DNA of 64,000 bases from Streptomyces sp. NRRL WC-3742 (lineage in GTDB: Bacteria > Actinomycetota > Actinomycetes > Streptomycetales > Streptomycetaceae): contig NZ_JOCF01000004.1 of the NCBI RefSeq assembly GCF_000720635.1, positions 124,001 to 188,000 on the forward strand, read 5' to 3'. A program made the position numbers and the translations under genes. The notes beneath the pieces are model-generated. The model saw nothing but the letters and a program-made list of their open reading frames with translations. It did no database searches and was not told where the DNA came from. This document shows, one piece after another, positions 1 to 8,551 of the stretch. Numbering within the stretch: the stretch's first letter is position 1; each line of letters begins with the position of its first letter.

Positions 1-813
1 CTGGGCGACGCTCGCGCCCTTCGCGGCGGCGACCTCTCGCAGCGCCTCGACCAGGGAGAGGTTGTGGGCCAGGTTGTCGCCCTGGAAACGGGGGTTGAGG
101 CCGCGGAAGTCGCCGCCGCCGAGCTCGCGGCCCTGCTGCCAGTGGCCGCTGAGCAGGCCGCGGGAGAGGACGCCGTACGCCGTGACGCCGATGCCCAGTT
201 CGCGGGCGGTGGGCAGGATGGCGTCCTCGATCGAGCGGGAGAGCAGCGAGTACTCGATCTGGAGGTCGCAGATCGGGTGGACGGCGGCGGCGCGGCGCAG
301 GGTGTCGGCGCCGACCTCGGACAGGCCGATGTGGCGGACGTAACCGGCCTGGACCATCTCGGCGACGGCGCCGACGGTCTCCTCGATCGGGACCTTCGGG
401 TCGAGGCGGGCCGGGCGGTAGACGTCGACGTGGTCGGTGCGCAGCCGGCGCAGGGTGTAGGCGAGGGAGGTCTTGACCGCGGCGGGGCTCGCGTCGTAGC
501 CGACGGGCATCCCGTCGGGGCCGCGCTGGGCGCCGAACTTGACGCTGATCTGCACGCTCTCGCGGTCGCGGCCGCGCAGCGCCTCGTGGATCAGCAGCTC
601 GTTGTGGCCCATGCCGTAGAAGTCGCCGGTGTCCAGGAGGGTGACGCCTGCGTCCAGGGCGGCGTGGACGGTGGCGATACTCTCGGCCTCGTCGGCCGGG
701 CCGTACAGGTCGGACATGCCCATGCAGCCGAGGCCGAGCGCGGAGGTGGTGAGGGGGGCGGTGCCGTTGGTGCCGAGGGTGCGCTGAGCAGCGGTGCGGT
801 TGATCGAAGGCAA
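1..813 (-). CDS. aldo/keto reductase, C-terminus cut by the window edge
   Basis: NADPH-dependent oxidoreductase of the AKR superfamily, probably cytosolic; substrate unknown. The reverse strand reads through a (beta/alpha)8 AKR pattern: an N-terminal LGLGCMGMSD stretch, then LDTGDFYGMGHNE, which supplies the catalytic Asp and Tyr, then the Lys-containing VKFGAQRG strand and a later HIGLSEVGADT stretch. About 271 codons are visible and the C-terminal cofactor-binding end lies outside the window. I chose the TTG start at 813 because GGAG lies 7 bases upstream and the first beta strand follows within 25 residues. It is transcribed in the same direction as the methyltransferase upstream, with a palindromic terminator between them. 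Confidence 0.9.
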   Translation of the reverse strand, partial: MPSINRTAAQRTLGTNGTAPLTTSALGLGCMGMSDLYGPADEAESIATVHAALDAGVTLLDTGDFYGMGHNELLIHEALRGRDRESVQISVKFGAQRGPDGMPVGYDASPAAVKTSLAYTLRRLRTDHVDVYRPARLDPKVPIEETVGAVAEMVQAGYVRHIGLSEVGADTLRRAAAVHPICDLQIEYSLLSRSIEDAILPTARELGIGVTAYGVLSRGLLSGHWQQGRELGGGDFRGLNPRFQGDNLAHNLSLVEALREVAAAKGASVAQ

Positions 814-882
814 GGAGGACTCCAGATCGGTTGCGGCGCCGGATGGCGTGGTCGGTGGGCGACCCGGGGGCAACTCTGCCAG

Positions 883-916
883 AACAGCGAACAGAATTCA
901 AAATCTGTTCGCTGTT
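883..916. terminator. palindromic element copy 1 (intergenic hairpin)
   Basis: Arms AACAGCGAACAGA (883-895) and TCTGTTCGCTGTT (904-916) pair perfectly over 13 bp around an 8-base A-rich loop. A TTTTTT run follows at about 922 on the plus strand. The site is 20 bases 3' of the methyltransferase stop and 70 bases upstream of the aldo/keto reductase start, so it probably ends the methyltransferase transcript. It shares the GCGAACAGA core with six further hairpins in the window and is the shortest and most divergent copy. Confidence 0.75.
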
Positions 917-935
917 ATCTGTTTTTTGTTACTTG

Positions 936-1763
936 TTACGCGCCGTCCGCCGACGGCGCGTCCCGGCGCACGGCCTGCCGCCAGTCCTCCCGCCCGCCCG
1001 GCGCCCGCAGTAGATGGGCGCGGGCGGGCGGCAGGTTGCGCCAGACCGTGCGCGAGCCCAGCCCGTACGTCGCCTCGAAGCGCCGCAGCAGCCGCACCAC
1101 CGCGCGGTGCCGGGCCCCCTCGCGCGGACCGGAGGTCAGCATGCGGGCCGCGGTCGTGCCGAGATAGCCGAAGTACGTTAACTCGCCCCCGGGCACCAGC
1201 AGTCGCAGGTAGAGGTCGAGGATCTCCCGCACGGTGCGCGGCTCGAAGTTGGTGAACGGCAGCCCGGAGACGATCACGTCGTACCGCTCCCGCGGCCCCT
1301 CCAGCGCCCCGTGCGGCTCCAACTCCTCCACCCGGCACGTCGACAGCCGCAGCTCGATCCCGGGCCCGCGCGTCGCCAGCACCGGGTCCTCCCGCAGCCG
1401 TTCGGCGAAGCGGGGATTGGCCTCCACCACGTGCAGCCGGTCGCCGGGGCGCATCACCTGCGTCAGCCGCCGCGTCACCACGCCCGTCCCGGCGCCGACC
1501 TCCAGCACCGACAGCGGCCGGTTCGGGCGGCTCGTCACCGGCACCACCAGCGCGTTCACCAGGTCCGGCCCGCTGGGCGCCAGCGCACCCGTGTCGTGGA
1601 AGGTGCGCAGCGCCTCCGCGAGGAACAGCAGATGGTCCTCGCCCGGCGGCCAGCCCGAGGGCGCGAACCGCGACGGAGGCGGCGGCGAGGACGGCCAGGC
1701 GGACGGCGAACCGGTGGGGGAGGAGGCGGAGTTGGGGCCGGGGAGGGACAGCTCGTTCGTCAT
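936..1763 (-). CDS. SAM-dependent class I methyltransferase
   Basis: 275-residue soluble protein with the SAM-binding motif I VLEVGAGTGVVTRR at about residues 75-88, an acidic loop (HVVEANPRF) that would bind the ribose, and a motif IV-like segment VSGLPFTNFEP. The pattern resembles phospholipid N-methyltransferase or rRNA adenine dimethylase-like proteins, but the substrate cannot be read from the sequence. The first 45 residues are Pro/Ser-rich and low complexity. The ATG at 1763 lacks a strong ribosome site. The next gene upstream, a histidine kinase, is divergent, so the promoter must lie in 1764-1955. Confidence 0.85.
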   Translation of the reverse strand: MTNELSLPGPNSASSPTGSPSAWPSSPPPPSRFAPSGWPPGEDHLLFLAEALRTFHDTGALAPSGPDLVNALVVPVTSRPNRPLSVLEVGAGTGVVTRRLTQVMRPGDRLHVVEANPRFAERLREDPVLATRGPGIELRLSTCRVEELEPHGALEGPRERYDVIVSGLPFTNFEPRTVREILDLYLRLLVPGGELTYFGYLGTTAARMLTSGPREGARHRAVVRLLRRFEATYGLGSRTVWRNLPPARAHLLRAPGGREDWRQAVRRDAPSADGA

Positions 1764-1955
1764 GGGAACGACGCTAGGAAGCCCGCGGCCGCACCGGATC
1801 GGCCGACGAGCGGCGCCGACCCCCGACGAAAGTCGAGGGCACGTCCGCCCGGAAGTCCGGGGCGCCCGCACCCGGACGCGCCCTAGCATCGAGCTCAGGC
1901 TCGCACACGACCGGGCAGTGGCGGAGAAGAAGTGGCGGAGAAGAAGGAGGGGCCC

Positions 1956-3299
1956 GTGCGCGCAGGTCTGCTCGGCTGGTACGGCCCGCAGTGCCGCCCC
2001 TGGAGCGAGACCCTGCTGCTGCTCGGCATCCTCGGCCTCACCGCCGAGGAGTCCGTCTTCCAGTGGCTCCACGCGAGCGGGCCGATGCGCGTGCCCGGCA
2101 CGGTCGTCGCCGGTCTCGCCGCCCTCTCCCTGGTGCTCGCCCGCCGCTACCCCGTCGTCTCCGCCGTCCTGCCGGTGGTCACCGGCGGACTGCTCAACCG
2201 CGCCCTGCCCGGCCTGCTGAGCGTCTACCACCTCTCCTACCTCGGTCGGCCCGGTGCGGCGATGCTCGGGGGCGCCGTCATCGCCGTGCTCAGCGCGATC
2301 GGCGCGGACTCGGTGATCGGCTGGGCCGGCACCACCGGCTCCCAACTCCTCGTCCAGGCCGCCACCTTGTCCTTCGGGCTCTGGCTGCACGGCCGAAGGG
2401 TGCTGATCCGCACCCTGCACGAGCAGGTCGACGTGCTGCGCCGCGAGCGCGAACTGCGCGCCGAACAGGCCCGCGCCGCCGAACGCGCCCGGATCGCACG
2501 GGAGATGCACGACGTGCTGGCCCACCGGCTCAGCCTGCTGGTGCTGCACGCCGGGGTGCTGGGCGACCAGGCGAGGGCGGGCACCGTCGCCGCCGACCAG
2601 GACCGGCTCACCCACCGCCTCGAACTGCTGCGCACCACCGCCGCCCGCTCGCTGGACGACCTGCGCGACGTCCTGGGCGCCCTGCGCGCCCACCCGCCGG
2701 CCGCCCCGGACGGCGAGGCCGGGCCCGCCGTCCCGTCCGGCGGCCCGAGCGTCCCGGCGCCCGCCCTGCGCGACCTCACCGAGCTCGTCGGCGAGGCCAC
2801 CCAGGCCGGTCAGCGCGTCGAACTGGCGCTCTCCGGCGACCCGGAGGCCGTCCCGACCACCCACCGGCTGGCCGTGCACCGGCTCGTCCAGGAGGCGCTG
2901 ACCAACGCCCGCAAGTACGCGCACGCCGCATCCGTCACCGTCCGGGTCGCGTACGGCGCCCCGGCGACCACCGTCGAGGTGCGCAACGGCCCCGGCGAGA
3001 TCCTGCCGGACGGTTCCGGCGGTGGCGGGTACGGACTGGTCGGGCTCAACGAGCGGGTCGGCGCCCTCGGCGGGCACCTCGACGCGGGCCCCGACGGCGC
3101 GGGCGGCTTCCGGCTCTCCGCCCGGCTGCCCGCTCCCGAGCGCCCGCCTCCGGTGCCCGGCCGGACGGGCGGTGCGGACGGCGGCGGTGCCGGGGCACCC
3201 GGGCCGCGTCCGTGCGCGTCGCAGCGCCTTTCCCCCTCCACGTCCCCGCGCCCGTTCGCGCGCCCGGCCCCGCGTCCGCACCCGGAGGAGTCCGCATGA
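1956..3299 (+). CDS. NarL/DesK-type sensor histidine kinase
   Basis: Membrane sensor kinase of the HisKA_3 family, about 447 residues. Four to five hydrophobic segments occupy roughly residues 18-145. A coiled linker rich in RERELRAEQ leads into the phospho-acceptor motif AREMHDVLAHRL with His185, and a HATPase domain follows (QEALTNARKYA N-box, GYGLVGLNERV G-box). The last 50 residues are a Pro/Arg-rich tail. An in-frame GTG at 1932 is possible, but GTG at 1956 has AAGGAGG 5 bases upstream and is preferred. The stop overlaps the start of the response regulator by 4 bases (ATGA), so the two are translationally coupled. The stimulus is unknown. Confidence 0.93.
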   Translation: MRAGLLGWYGPQCRPWSETLLLLGILGLTAEESVFQWLHASGPMRVPGTVVAGLAALSLVLARRYPVVSAVLPVVTGGLLNRALPGLLSVYHLSYLGRPGAAMLGGAVIAVLSAIGADSVIGWAGTTGSQLLVQAATLSFGLWLHGRRVLIRTLHEQVDVLRRERELRAEQARAAERARIAREMHDVLAHRLSLLVLHAGVLGDQARAGTVAADQDRLTHRLELLRTTAARSLDDLRDVLGALRAHPPAAPDGEAGPAVPSGGPSVPAPALRDLTELVGEATQAGQRVELALSGDPEAVPTTHRLAVHRLVQEALTNARKYAHAASVTVRVAYGAPATTVEVRNGPGEILPDGSGGGGYGLVGLNERVGALGGHLDAGPDGAGGFRLSARLPAPERPPPVPGRTGGADGGGAGAPGPRPCASQRLSPSTSPRPFARPAPRPHPEESA

Positions 3300-3955
3300 T
3301 CCGCACGATGGTCGTCGACGACGACGCGCTGGTCCGTCTCGGTCTGGTCGACCTGCTCGCCCAGGATCCGGCGCTCACCGTGGTCGCCGAGGCTTCGGAC
3401 GGCCTCCAGGCCCTCGAGCTCGCCCGGGCCCAGCGCATCGACGTCGCCCTGATGGACATCCGGATGCCCCGGCTCGACGGCATCGCCGCCACCCGCCGCC
3501 TGCGTGAACTCCCCGACGCTCCAAGGGTGATCGCGCTCACCACCTTCGACCTCGACGAGTACGTGTACCAGGCGCTCGCGGCGGGCGCGGACGGCTTCCT
3601 GCTCAAGGACACCCCGCCGGCGGAGATCGCCCGGGCCGTCCACGTGGTCGCCGGCGGCCAGGGGATGCTGCACCCGGCTGCCGCGCGGCGCCTGATCGAC
3701 CGCTACCACCGGGCGGGCGCGCCCCGCGCGGTCGCCGCCCGGGGCCGGGTCGCCGGGCTCACCCCGCGCGAGCGGGACGTGCTGTGCGAACTCGCGGACG
3801 GCCTCTCCAACGCCGAGATCGCGGGCGCCCTCGGGATGCGCGAGAGCACCGTCAAGGCACACGTCAGCCGCATCCTCACCGGGCTCGGCGTCGGCAACCG
3901 CGTCCAGGCCGCGCTGCTGGCGCGCGACGCGGGGCTGGTCGGCGACGGTGCCTGA
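3296..3955 (+). CDS. NarL/FixJ-family response regulator
   Basis: 219-residue DNA-binding response regulator. The receiver domain (1-125) has the acidic pair DDD at 8-10, the phospho-acceptor Asp54 in VALMDIRMP, Thr in LTTFD and Lys in FLLKDTPP. A LuxR-type helix-turn-helix follows at about 150-210 (LTPRERDVLCELADG, then STVKAHVSRILTGLG). It is the cognate partner of the kinase whose stop codon it overlaps. Its targets cannot be inferred; neither the methyltransferase nor the M20 peptidase is an obvious regulon member. Confidence 0.95.
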   Translation: MIRTMVVDDDALVRLGLVDLLAQDPALTVVAEASDGLQALELARAQRIDVALMDIRMPRLDGIAATRRLRELPDAPRVIALTTFDLDEYVYQALAAGADGFLLKDTPPAEIARAVHVVAGGQGMLHPAAARRLIDRYHRAGAPRAVAARGRVAGLTPRERDVLCELADGLSNAEIAGALGMRESTVKAHVSRILTGLGVGNRVQAALLARDAGLVGDGA

Positions 3956-4602
3956 GCGACGGCGCGTGAGTAACGGCGCCCGAGCGACGGGCCCGAGCGA
4001 CGGCGGGCCGTCGCCGCGCGACGGCCCCTGGCGCGAGGCCCGCTACAAGGTGTGCGAACGGCTTCGATTCGGTCGCGGTTCGGCTTCGATTGGGTCGGGA
4101 TTCGGCCGAGGTTCGACGGTGGTTCGCCCCGAGAGTGCCCGGCGTCGCACGCGTCGCTCCAGCGTCGTCGCGCGCCGTCCGCGCGCCTTCCCCCGGCGCG
4201 GGACCGTGCTTCCTCGCGTGGTCGGCGTGCCCCGGGTTCGTATCGCGGACTGAGCCGATGTCACCCATCCGGCGTGGAAATGCCGTGCCTTGGCCGTTTG
4301 CGCTGCCGATCGCGGGCGGTGGGTCCATCGTTGGAGATGGGCGTGATCCGATGACCGCGCCCGCGCGCCGAGCCGGGCCCGCGCGCCTCGCACCCGCCGC
4401 CGTCCCCCGACGGGCACCGGGGACGGGCGGTCCGGAACCGGCACGCTGGGAGCAGGGCCACCTCGCAGGAAACCGAACGGTTCTTCTAGGCTCACATCTC
4501 GGCTTCCCTGCGGCGGCACGGCCACTGCGCCCGTCGCCGGCAGGCCGCCGTCCACGGGGCTCCGGGTGGACCGGGGTCACCGGATCGAGCGAGGAGGACG
4601 CA
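3956..4602. other. gene-poor intergenic region with TTCG-rich degenerate repeats
   Basis: About 650 bases with no ORF that has both a ribosome site and streptomycete codon bias. Between about 4061 and 4128 the plus strand carries a run of imperfect repeats built on GGTTCGGCTTCGATT-like words, giving TTCG at least six times with roughly 10-22 base spacing. A short inverted repeat AACCG-AA-CGGTT lies at 4471-4482, just upstream of a TAGGCT sequence (4487-4492) that resembles a vegetative -10 box. This may be the promoter for the small ORF and the peptidase. Confidence 0.4.
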
Positions 4603-4776
4603 ATGTCAAGCACGCCGCCCAGCCGTTCCACCGCACTTGGGCCAGACGGGCCGTACCGAGGGGCGGTACGTCGCCCCGGTCTCCCGGCGGGGCTCGGCCG
4701 GGCCACGTGTCCGGGCGGGGACGGGCGGCCGCTGCGGCCGCTGAATACAGGCCGCACCGGCGGAGGCGTGCGTTGA
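4603..4776 (+). CDS. possible 57-residue leader ORF upstream of the M20 peptidase
   Basis: ATG at 4603 follows GAGGAGG with 5 bases of spacing, an excellent ribosome site. The frame runs 57 codons (MSSTPPSRSTALGPDGPYRG...) and its TGA (4774-4776) overlaps the TTG start of the peptidase in TTGA. The product is Pro/Arg/Gly-rich with no recognisable domain or signal peptide. It could be a real small protein, or a translated upstream ORF coupling ribosomes to the weak TTG start. The ribosome site and stop-start overlap support translation, while the low-complexity product argues against a folded protein. Confidence 0.45.
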   Translation: MSSTPPSRSTALGPDGPYRGAVRRPGLPAGLGRATCPGGDGRPLRPLNTGRTGGGVR

Positions 4777-6062
4777 CCCCCCAGATCCTCGGGTCGCCGG
4801 CCGCACCCGACACCGTCACCGAGACCTCACCCGCCCCCGTCCCGACGGCCAACACCCCCTCCGGCGCCCCCGCCACGACGATCACCAAGGCGCTGCCCGG
4901 GCTGCCGCAGGCGCTCAGTACCCGGGCCCGCACCCTGTCCGGAGCCGTCAGACGCCGCTGCGCCGACCTGGCCCGGATCGAGTCGCCGAGCGGGGACGCG
5001 CCCCGACTCGACGCCCTCGCCGAGGAGTTGGCGTCCGGATTCCGCGCCACCGGCGCCACCGCCCGCCGCGAGCCCGGGCCCGCCGGCGACCACCTCGTCC
5101 TGGAGTGGGCGGGGCAGGACGAGTCCCTGCCGCACCTGCTCATCGTCGGCCACCACGACACCGTCTGGCCCGTCGGCACCCTCGCCGACTGGCCGGTCGC
5201 AGAACAGGACGGACTGCTCAGCGGCCCCGGCGTGGTGGACATGAAGGGCGGACTCGCCATCCTGGAAGGCGCGTTCGCCCTGCTCGCCGACCTCGGGCAG
5301 CGCCCGCACCGCACCGTCCGGCTGATCGTGGTCTCGGACGAGGAGGTCGGCAGCCCGGACGGGCGCGGCCTGGTCGAGCGCCAACTGCGCGGGGCGGCCG
5401 CCGTGTTGGGCCTGGAGCCGCCGCACCCGGACGGGCGGCTCAAGACCGCGCGGCGCGGCAGCACCCGGGTGCGGCTGACCGTCACCGGGCGGGAGGCGCA
5501 CGCAGGCAACGACGCGCAGGACGGGGTCTCGGCGGTGGATGAGCTGGTGGACCAGCTCGTCCTCGTCCGGGGCCTCGCCCGTCAGCCCGGCACCGAGCTC
5601 AACGCCGGGCGGATCAGCGGTGGTTCGCGCGCCAACGTGATTGCGGGGCGGGCCGAGGCCGAGCTCGGGCTGCGGTTCGCCAGCGCCGAGGCGCAGCGCC
5701 GTACGCTCGACAACCTCGCCCGGCTCACCGCGCTGCGCCCGGGGGCGCGGGTGCGCACCGAGGTGCTGTCGAGCCGTCCGGCCTGGCCCGAGCGGACGGG
5801 CAACCCGCTGCTGCGGCACGTGCGTTCGCTGGCCGCCGTGCTGGGGCAGCAGCTGGACGGCGCCCCGGCGGGCGGGGCGGGGGACACCAACCTCCCGGGC
5901 TCGCGCGGACTGCCGACGCTGGACGGCTTCGGCGCGGTCGGCGCCGGGGCCCACGCCAGGCACGAGCACATCCGTCTCGACCAGCTCGCACCCCGCATCG
6001 CCCTGCTCGCCGCGCTGCTCGCGGTGCCGCTGCCCAGGCTGCGCGACCGGGTGGAGGGCTGA
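4773..6062 (+). CDS. M20 family zinc metallopeptidase (carboxypeptidase G2-like)
   Basis: 429-residue dizinc hydrolase. After a variable Ala/Thr/Pro N-terminus (1-45), the metal-site signatures appear in order: GHHDTVWPVG (His128, Asp130 region), GPGVVDMKGG (Asp156, bridging) and VSDEEVGSP (catalytic Glu190 and metal-binding Glu191). The dimerisation domain follows (TVTGREAHAGN) and a C-terminal metal His sits in HARHEHIRL. The family removes C-terminal Glu or other amino acids from peptides or folates; the substrate is not evident here. The TTG at 4773 has CGGAGG 6 bases upstream. The reading frame is open from 4566, but upstream codons look like the small ORF in another frame. Confidence 0.92.
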   Translation: MTPQILGSPAAPDTVTETSPAPVPTANTPSGAPATTITKALPGLPQALSTRARTLSGAVRRRCADLARIESPSGDAPRLDALAEELASGFRATGATARREPGPAGDHLVLEWAGQDESLPHLLIVGHHDTVWPVGTLADWPVAEQDGLLSGPGVVDMKGGLAILEGAFALLADLGQRPHRTVRLIVVSDEEVGSPDGRGLVERQLRGAAAVLGLEPPHPDGRLKTARRGSTRVRLTVTGREAHAGNDAQDGVSAVDELVDQLVLVRGLARQPGTELNAGRISGGSRANVIAGRAEAELGLRFASAEAQRRTLDNLARLTALRPGARVRTEVLSSRPAWPERTGNPLLRHVRSLAAVLGQQLDGAPAGGAGDTNLPGSRGLPTLDGFGAVGAGAHARHEHIRLDQLAPRIALLAALLAVPLPRLRDRVEG

Positions 6063-6137
6063 CGGCCGGGGCGGGCGGCGAACAGATAGCAGAAAACGGA
6101 TGACAGACAACGAATAACAGCTGACGAATAGCGGCCA

Positions 6138-6176
6138 ACAGATGACAGCTGACGAAATCCGTCAGCTGTCATCTGT
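6138..6176. terminator. palindromic element copy 2
   Basis: Arms ACAGATGACAGCTGACG (6138-6154) and CGTCAGCTGTCATCTGT (6160-6176) form a perfect 17-bp stem with a 5-base loop. It lies 75 bases past the M20 peptidase stop. The 60 bases before it (from about 6080) contain several half-arm words such as AACAGATAGCAG, GGATGACAGACAACG and AACAGCTGACGAATA, as if arms had been duplicated. It probably ends the peptidase transcript and insulates the paa promoter. Confidence 0.75.
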
Positions 6177-6198
6177 CTGTCCATCCCTCGGAAGCTCC

Positions 6199-6228
6199 TT
6201 GCCATCCCGCCGTCCCGCCACGCAGAAT
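6199..6228 (+). promoter_or_regulatory. candidate paaA promoter (-35/-10)
   Basis: TTGCCA at 6199-6204 and CAGAAT at 6223-6228 are separated by 18 bases, a fair match to the vegetative streptomycete promoter consensus. The predicted transcription start at about 6236 falls inside the downstream palindrome, the arrangement expected for repression. The leader to the paaA start would be about 70 bases. Confidence 0.5.
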
Positions 6229-6231
6229 GGT

Positions 6232-6253
6232 ACCGACCGAACGGTCAGTCGGT
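6232..6253. promoter_or_regulatory. candidate PaaR (TetR-type) operator of the paa operon
   Basis: An imperfect 22-bp dyad with half-sites ACCGACCG (6232-6239) and CAGTCGGT (6246-6253) around AACGGT. It resembles the operators of TetR-family PaaR repressors of actinobacterial phenylacetate operons, which respond to phenylacetyl-CoA. It sits just after the -10 box and 55 bases before paaA. No paaR gene lies in the window, so the regulator would be encoded elsewhere. Confidence 0.6.
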
Positions 6254-6307
6254 CGGCGCCCCGGCGGAGCGCGCCGAGCGCGGCAGGAGCGGGAACGAAA
6301 GGGGACC

Positions 6308-7339
6308 GTGGTGACAGCAGAGGTGGCCGAGGCCGTCCCCGCGCAGACGCCGGAGGACGTGTTCGAGGCGGTGATCGCCGCCGAGCAGCGCATCGAGCCC
6401 AGGGACTGGATGCCCGACGCCTACCGGGCGACGCTCATCCGCCAGATCGCCCAGCACGCCCACTCCGAGATCATCGGCATGCAGCCCGAGGGGAACTGGC
6501 TCACCCGCGCCCCCTCCCTGCGCCGCAAGGCCATCCTGCTCGCCAAGGCCCAGGACGAGGCCGGCCACGGCCTCTACCTCTACGCCGCCGCCGAGACCCT
6601 CGGTGTCGACCGCGCCGAGCTCACCGAGAAGCTGATCAGCGGCCGCCAGAAGTACTCCTCGATCTTCAACTACCCCACCCTCACCTTCGCCGACGTCGGC
6701 GTGATCGGCTGGCTGGTCGACGGCGCCGCGATCTGCAACCAGGTCCCGCTCTGCCGCTGCAGCTACGGCCCGTACGCCCGCGCGATGGTGCGGATCTGCA
6801 AGGAGGAGTCCTTCCACCAACGCCAGGGCTACGAGCTGCTGATGACGATGATGCGCGGCACCGAGGCCCAGCGCCGGATGGTCCAGGACGCGGTGGACCG
6901 CTGGTGGTGGCCGTCGCTGATGATGTTCGGCCCCTCCGACGCCGAGTCCCCGAACACCGCCCGCTCCATGGCCTGGCGGATCAAGCGCCACACCAACGAC
7001 GAGCTGCGGCAGCGCTTCGTCGACATGTCCGTCCCGCAGGCCGAGCACCTGGGCGTCACCCTCCCCGACCCCGAGTTGCGATGGAACGAGGAGCGCGGCG
7101 GCTGGGACTTCGGCGAGCCGGACTGGTCCGAGCTGATGCGGGTCATCAAGGGCCAGGGCCCCTGCAACGCCCAGCGCGTCGACCGCCGCCGCACCGCCCA
7201 CGAGGAGGGCGCCTGGGTGCGCGAGGCCGCCGTGGCGTACGCGGCCAAGCGCGCCGCCGAAGCAGCCGCCGCCGAAGCCACCGCTGTGGAACAAGCCGCC
7301 GCCGAACAAGCCTCAGTCGAACAGGAGAGCGCGAAGTGA
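6308..7339 (+). CDS. paaA: phenylacetyl-CoA 1,2-epoxidase catalytic subunit PaaA
   Basis: Di-iron oxygenase subunit that, with PaaC, converts phenylacetyl-CoA to its ring-1,2-epoxide in the cytosol. The ferritin-like carboxylate/histidine ligands are visible in [18 protein letters not shown] and [17 protein letters not shown] (two E-x-x-H motifs), and the conserved [22 protein letters not shown] helix lies between them. The core is about 300 residues plus a low-complexity Ala/Glu tail ([19 protein letters not shown]). Starts at GTG 6308 or GTG 6311 are both compatible with GAAAGG at 6297. It is first of five overlapping or abutting paa genes and shares a GTGA overlap with paaB. Confidence 0.97.
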   Translation: MVTAEVAEAVPAQTPEDVFEAVIAAEQRIEPRDWMPDAYRATLIRQIAQHAHSEIIGMQPEGNWLTRAPSLRRKAILLAKAQDEAGHGLYLYAAAETLGVDRAELTEKLISGRQKYSSIFNYPTLTFADVGVIGWLVDGAAICNQVPLCRCSYGPYARAMVRICKEESFHQRQGYELLMTMMRGTEAQRRMVQDAVDRWWWPSLMMFGPSDAESPNTARSMAWRIKRHTNDELRQRFVDMSVPQAEHLGVTLPDPELRWNEERGGWDFGEPDWSELMRVIKGQGPCNAQRVDRRRTAHEEGAWVREAAVAYAAKRAAEAAAAEATAVEQAAAEQASVEQESAK

Positions 7340-7629
7340 CCGGATCCCAGGCCGGCTGGCCGCTGTACGAGGTGTTCGTGCGCCCCCGGCGCGGGCTCAA
7401 CCACGTCCACGTCGGCTCGCTGCACGCCGCCGACGACCGCATGGCCCTGCTCGCCGCCCGCGACCTGTACACCCGCCGCAACGAGGGCGTGAGCCTGTGG
7501 GTCGTCCGCTCGGACGCGATCACCGCCTCCACCCCGGACGAGCGCGACCCCTTCTTCGAGCCCAGCGGCGACAAGGTCTACCGCCACCCGACCTTCTACG
7601 ACATCCCCGAGGATGTCCCGCACATCTGA
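7336..7629 (+). CDS. paaB: phenylacetyl-CoA epoxidase subunit PaaB
   Basis: 97-residue small subunit of the PaaABCE complex, matching the usual family length. The sequence [26 protein letters not shown] is typical, as is the C-terminal [17 protein letters not shown]. PaaB is thought to bridge PaaAC heterodimers and help the reductase dock; it has no catalytic residues of its own. The GTG start overlaps the paaA stop by 4 bases, so translation is coupled. paaC follows after 13 bases. Confidence 0.96.
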   Translation: MTGSQAGWPLYEVFVRPRRGLNHVHVGSLHAADDRMALLAARDLYTRRNEGVSLWVVRSDAITASTPDERDPFFEPSGDKVYRHPTFYDIPEDVPHI

Positions 7630-7642
7630 CGGGGGAGCCACC

Positions 7643-8551
7643 GTGCCCGAGAACACCACCGCCGCCACCGAGGACGACCACGTCTACCTGAGCCTCGTCG
7701 AGGCCACCCCCGGCCCCGAGGGCGAGGGCCGCTGGGCCTACGGGACGGGCTTCGCCGACCCGCTGCTCGGTGTGGACACCGCCCTGCCCGACGGCCTGGA
7801 CGGCGCCGACCTCGCCGCCTACTGCCTGATGCTCGGCGACGACGCCCTGATCCTGGCCCAGCGGCTGATCGAGTGGTGCACCCGCGCCCCCGAGCTGGAG
7901 GAGGAGGTCGCCCTCGCCAACCTCGGCCTCGACCTGCTCGGCCAGGCCCGCCTGCTGCTCACCCGGGCCGGCCAGGCGGACGGCACCGGCCGCACCGAGG
8001 ACGACCTCGCGTACCGGCGCGAGGAGCACGAGTTCCGCAACGTGCGCCTCGTCGAGACGGGCAACGGCGACTTCGCGTACTCCATCGCCCGGCTGCTGCT
8101 GTTCTCCACCGCCCGGGGCGCCCTCTACGAGGCGCTGAGCGCGCACCCCGACCCGGTGCTGGCCGCGGTCGCGGCCCGGGGCGTCAAGGAACTCGCCTAC
8201 CACCGCGAGTACGCCACCGCCTGGACGCTGCGCCTGGGCGACGGCACCCCGTACTCGGCGCGGCGGATGCAGGCCGGCCTGGACGCCGTCTGGCCGCTGC
8301 TGGAGGAGTTGTTCACGGCGCACTCGGCGGAGCTGCGCGCGGGCGGGGCGGACCCGGCGACGCTGCGCGAGCCGGTGCTGCGCTCGCTCGGCGCCGTCCT
8401 CGCCGAGGCCGGGCTGAGCGTTCCGGAGGTCGCACCGCTGGCCACCGTGCTCGGTCGCGGCGGCCGGGACGGCGTCCACACCGAGGCCCTCGGCCCGCTG
8501 CTCGCCGAACTGCAGGTGGTGGCCCGCGCCCACCCGGGGGCGACGTGGTGA
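7643..8551 (+). CDS. paaC: phenylacetyl-CoA epoxidase structural subunit PaaC
   Basis: 302-residue ferritin-like partner of PaaA that stabilises the catalytic subunit and has lost the di-iron site. Typical segments are DDALILAQRLIEWCTRAPELEEEVALANLGLDLLGQARLLL and YRREEHEFRNVRLVETGNGDFAYSIARLLLFS. The GTG at 7643 follows GGGGGAG with 5 bases of spacing. An ATG at 7613 in the same frame would overlap paaB and lacks a ribosome site. It ends in a GTGA overlap with paaD. Confidence 0.96.
   Translation: MPENTTAATEDDHVYLSLVEATPGPEGEGRWAYGTGFADPLLGVDTALPDGLDGADLAAYCLMLGDDALILAQRLIEWCTRAPELEEEVALANLGLDLLGQARLLLTRAGQADGTGRTEDDLAYRREEHEFRNVRLVETGNGDFAYSIARLLLFSTARGALYEALSAHPDPVLAAVAARGVKELAYHREYATAWTLRLGDGTPYSARRMQAGLDAVWPLLEELFTAHSAELRAGGADPATLREPVLRSLGAVLAEAGLSVPEVAPLATVLGRGGRDGVHTEALGPLLAELQVVARAHPGATW

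Noticed and set aside
936..3281. 781-codon minus-strand frame
   Set aside because: Only the last 275 codons (936-1763) code the methyltransferase; the rest is the shadow of the histidine kinase.
4043..4555. 170-codon minus-strand ORF in the gap
   Set aside because: No start with a ribosome site, no domain and no codon bias.
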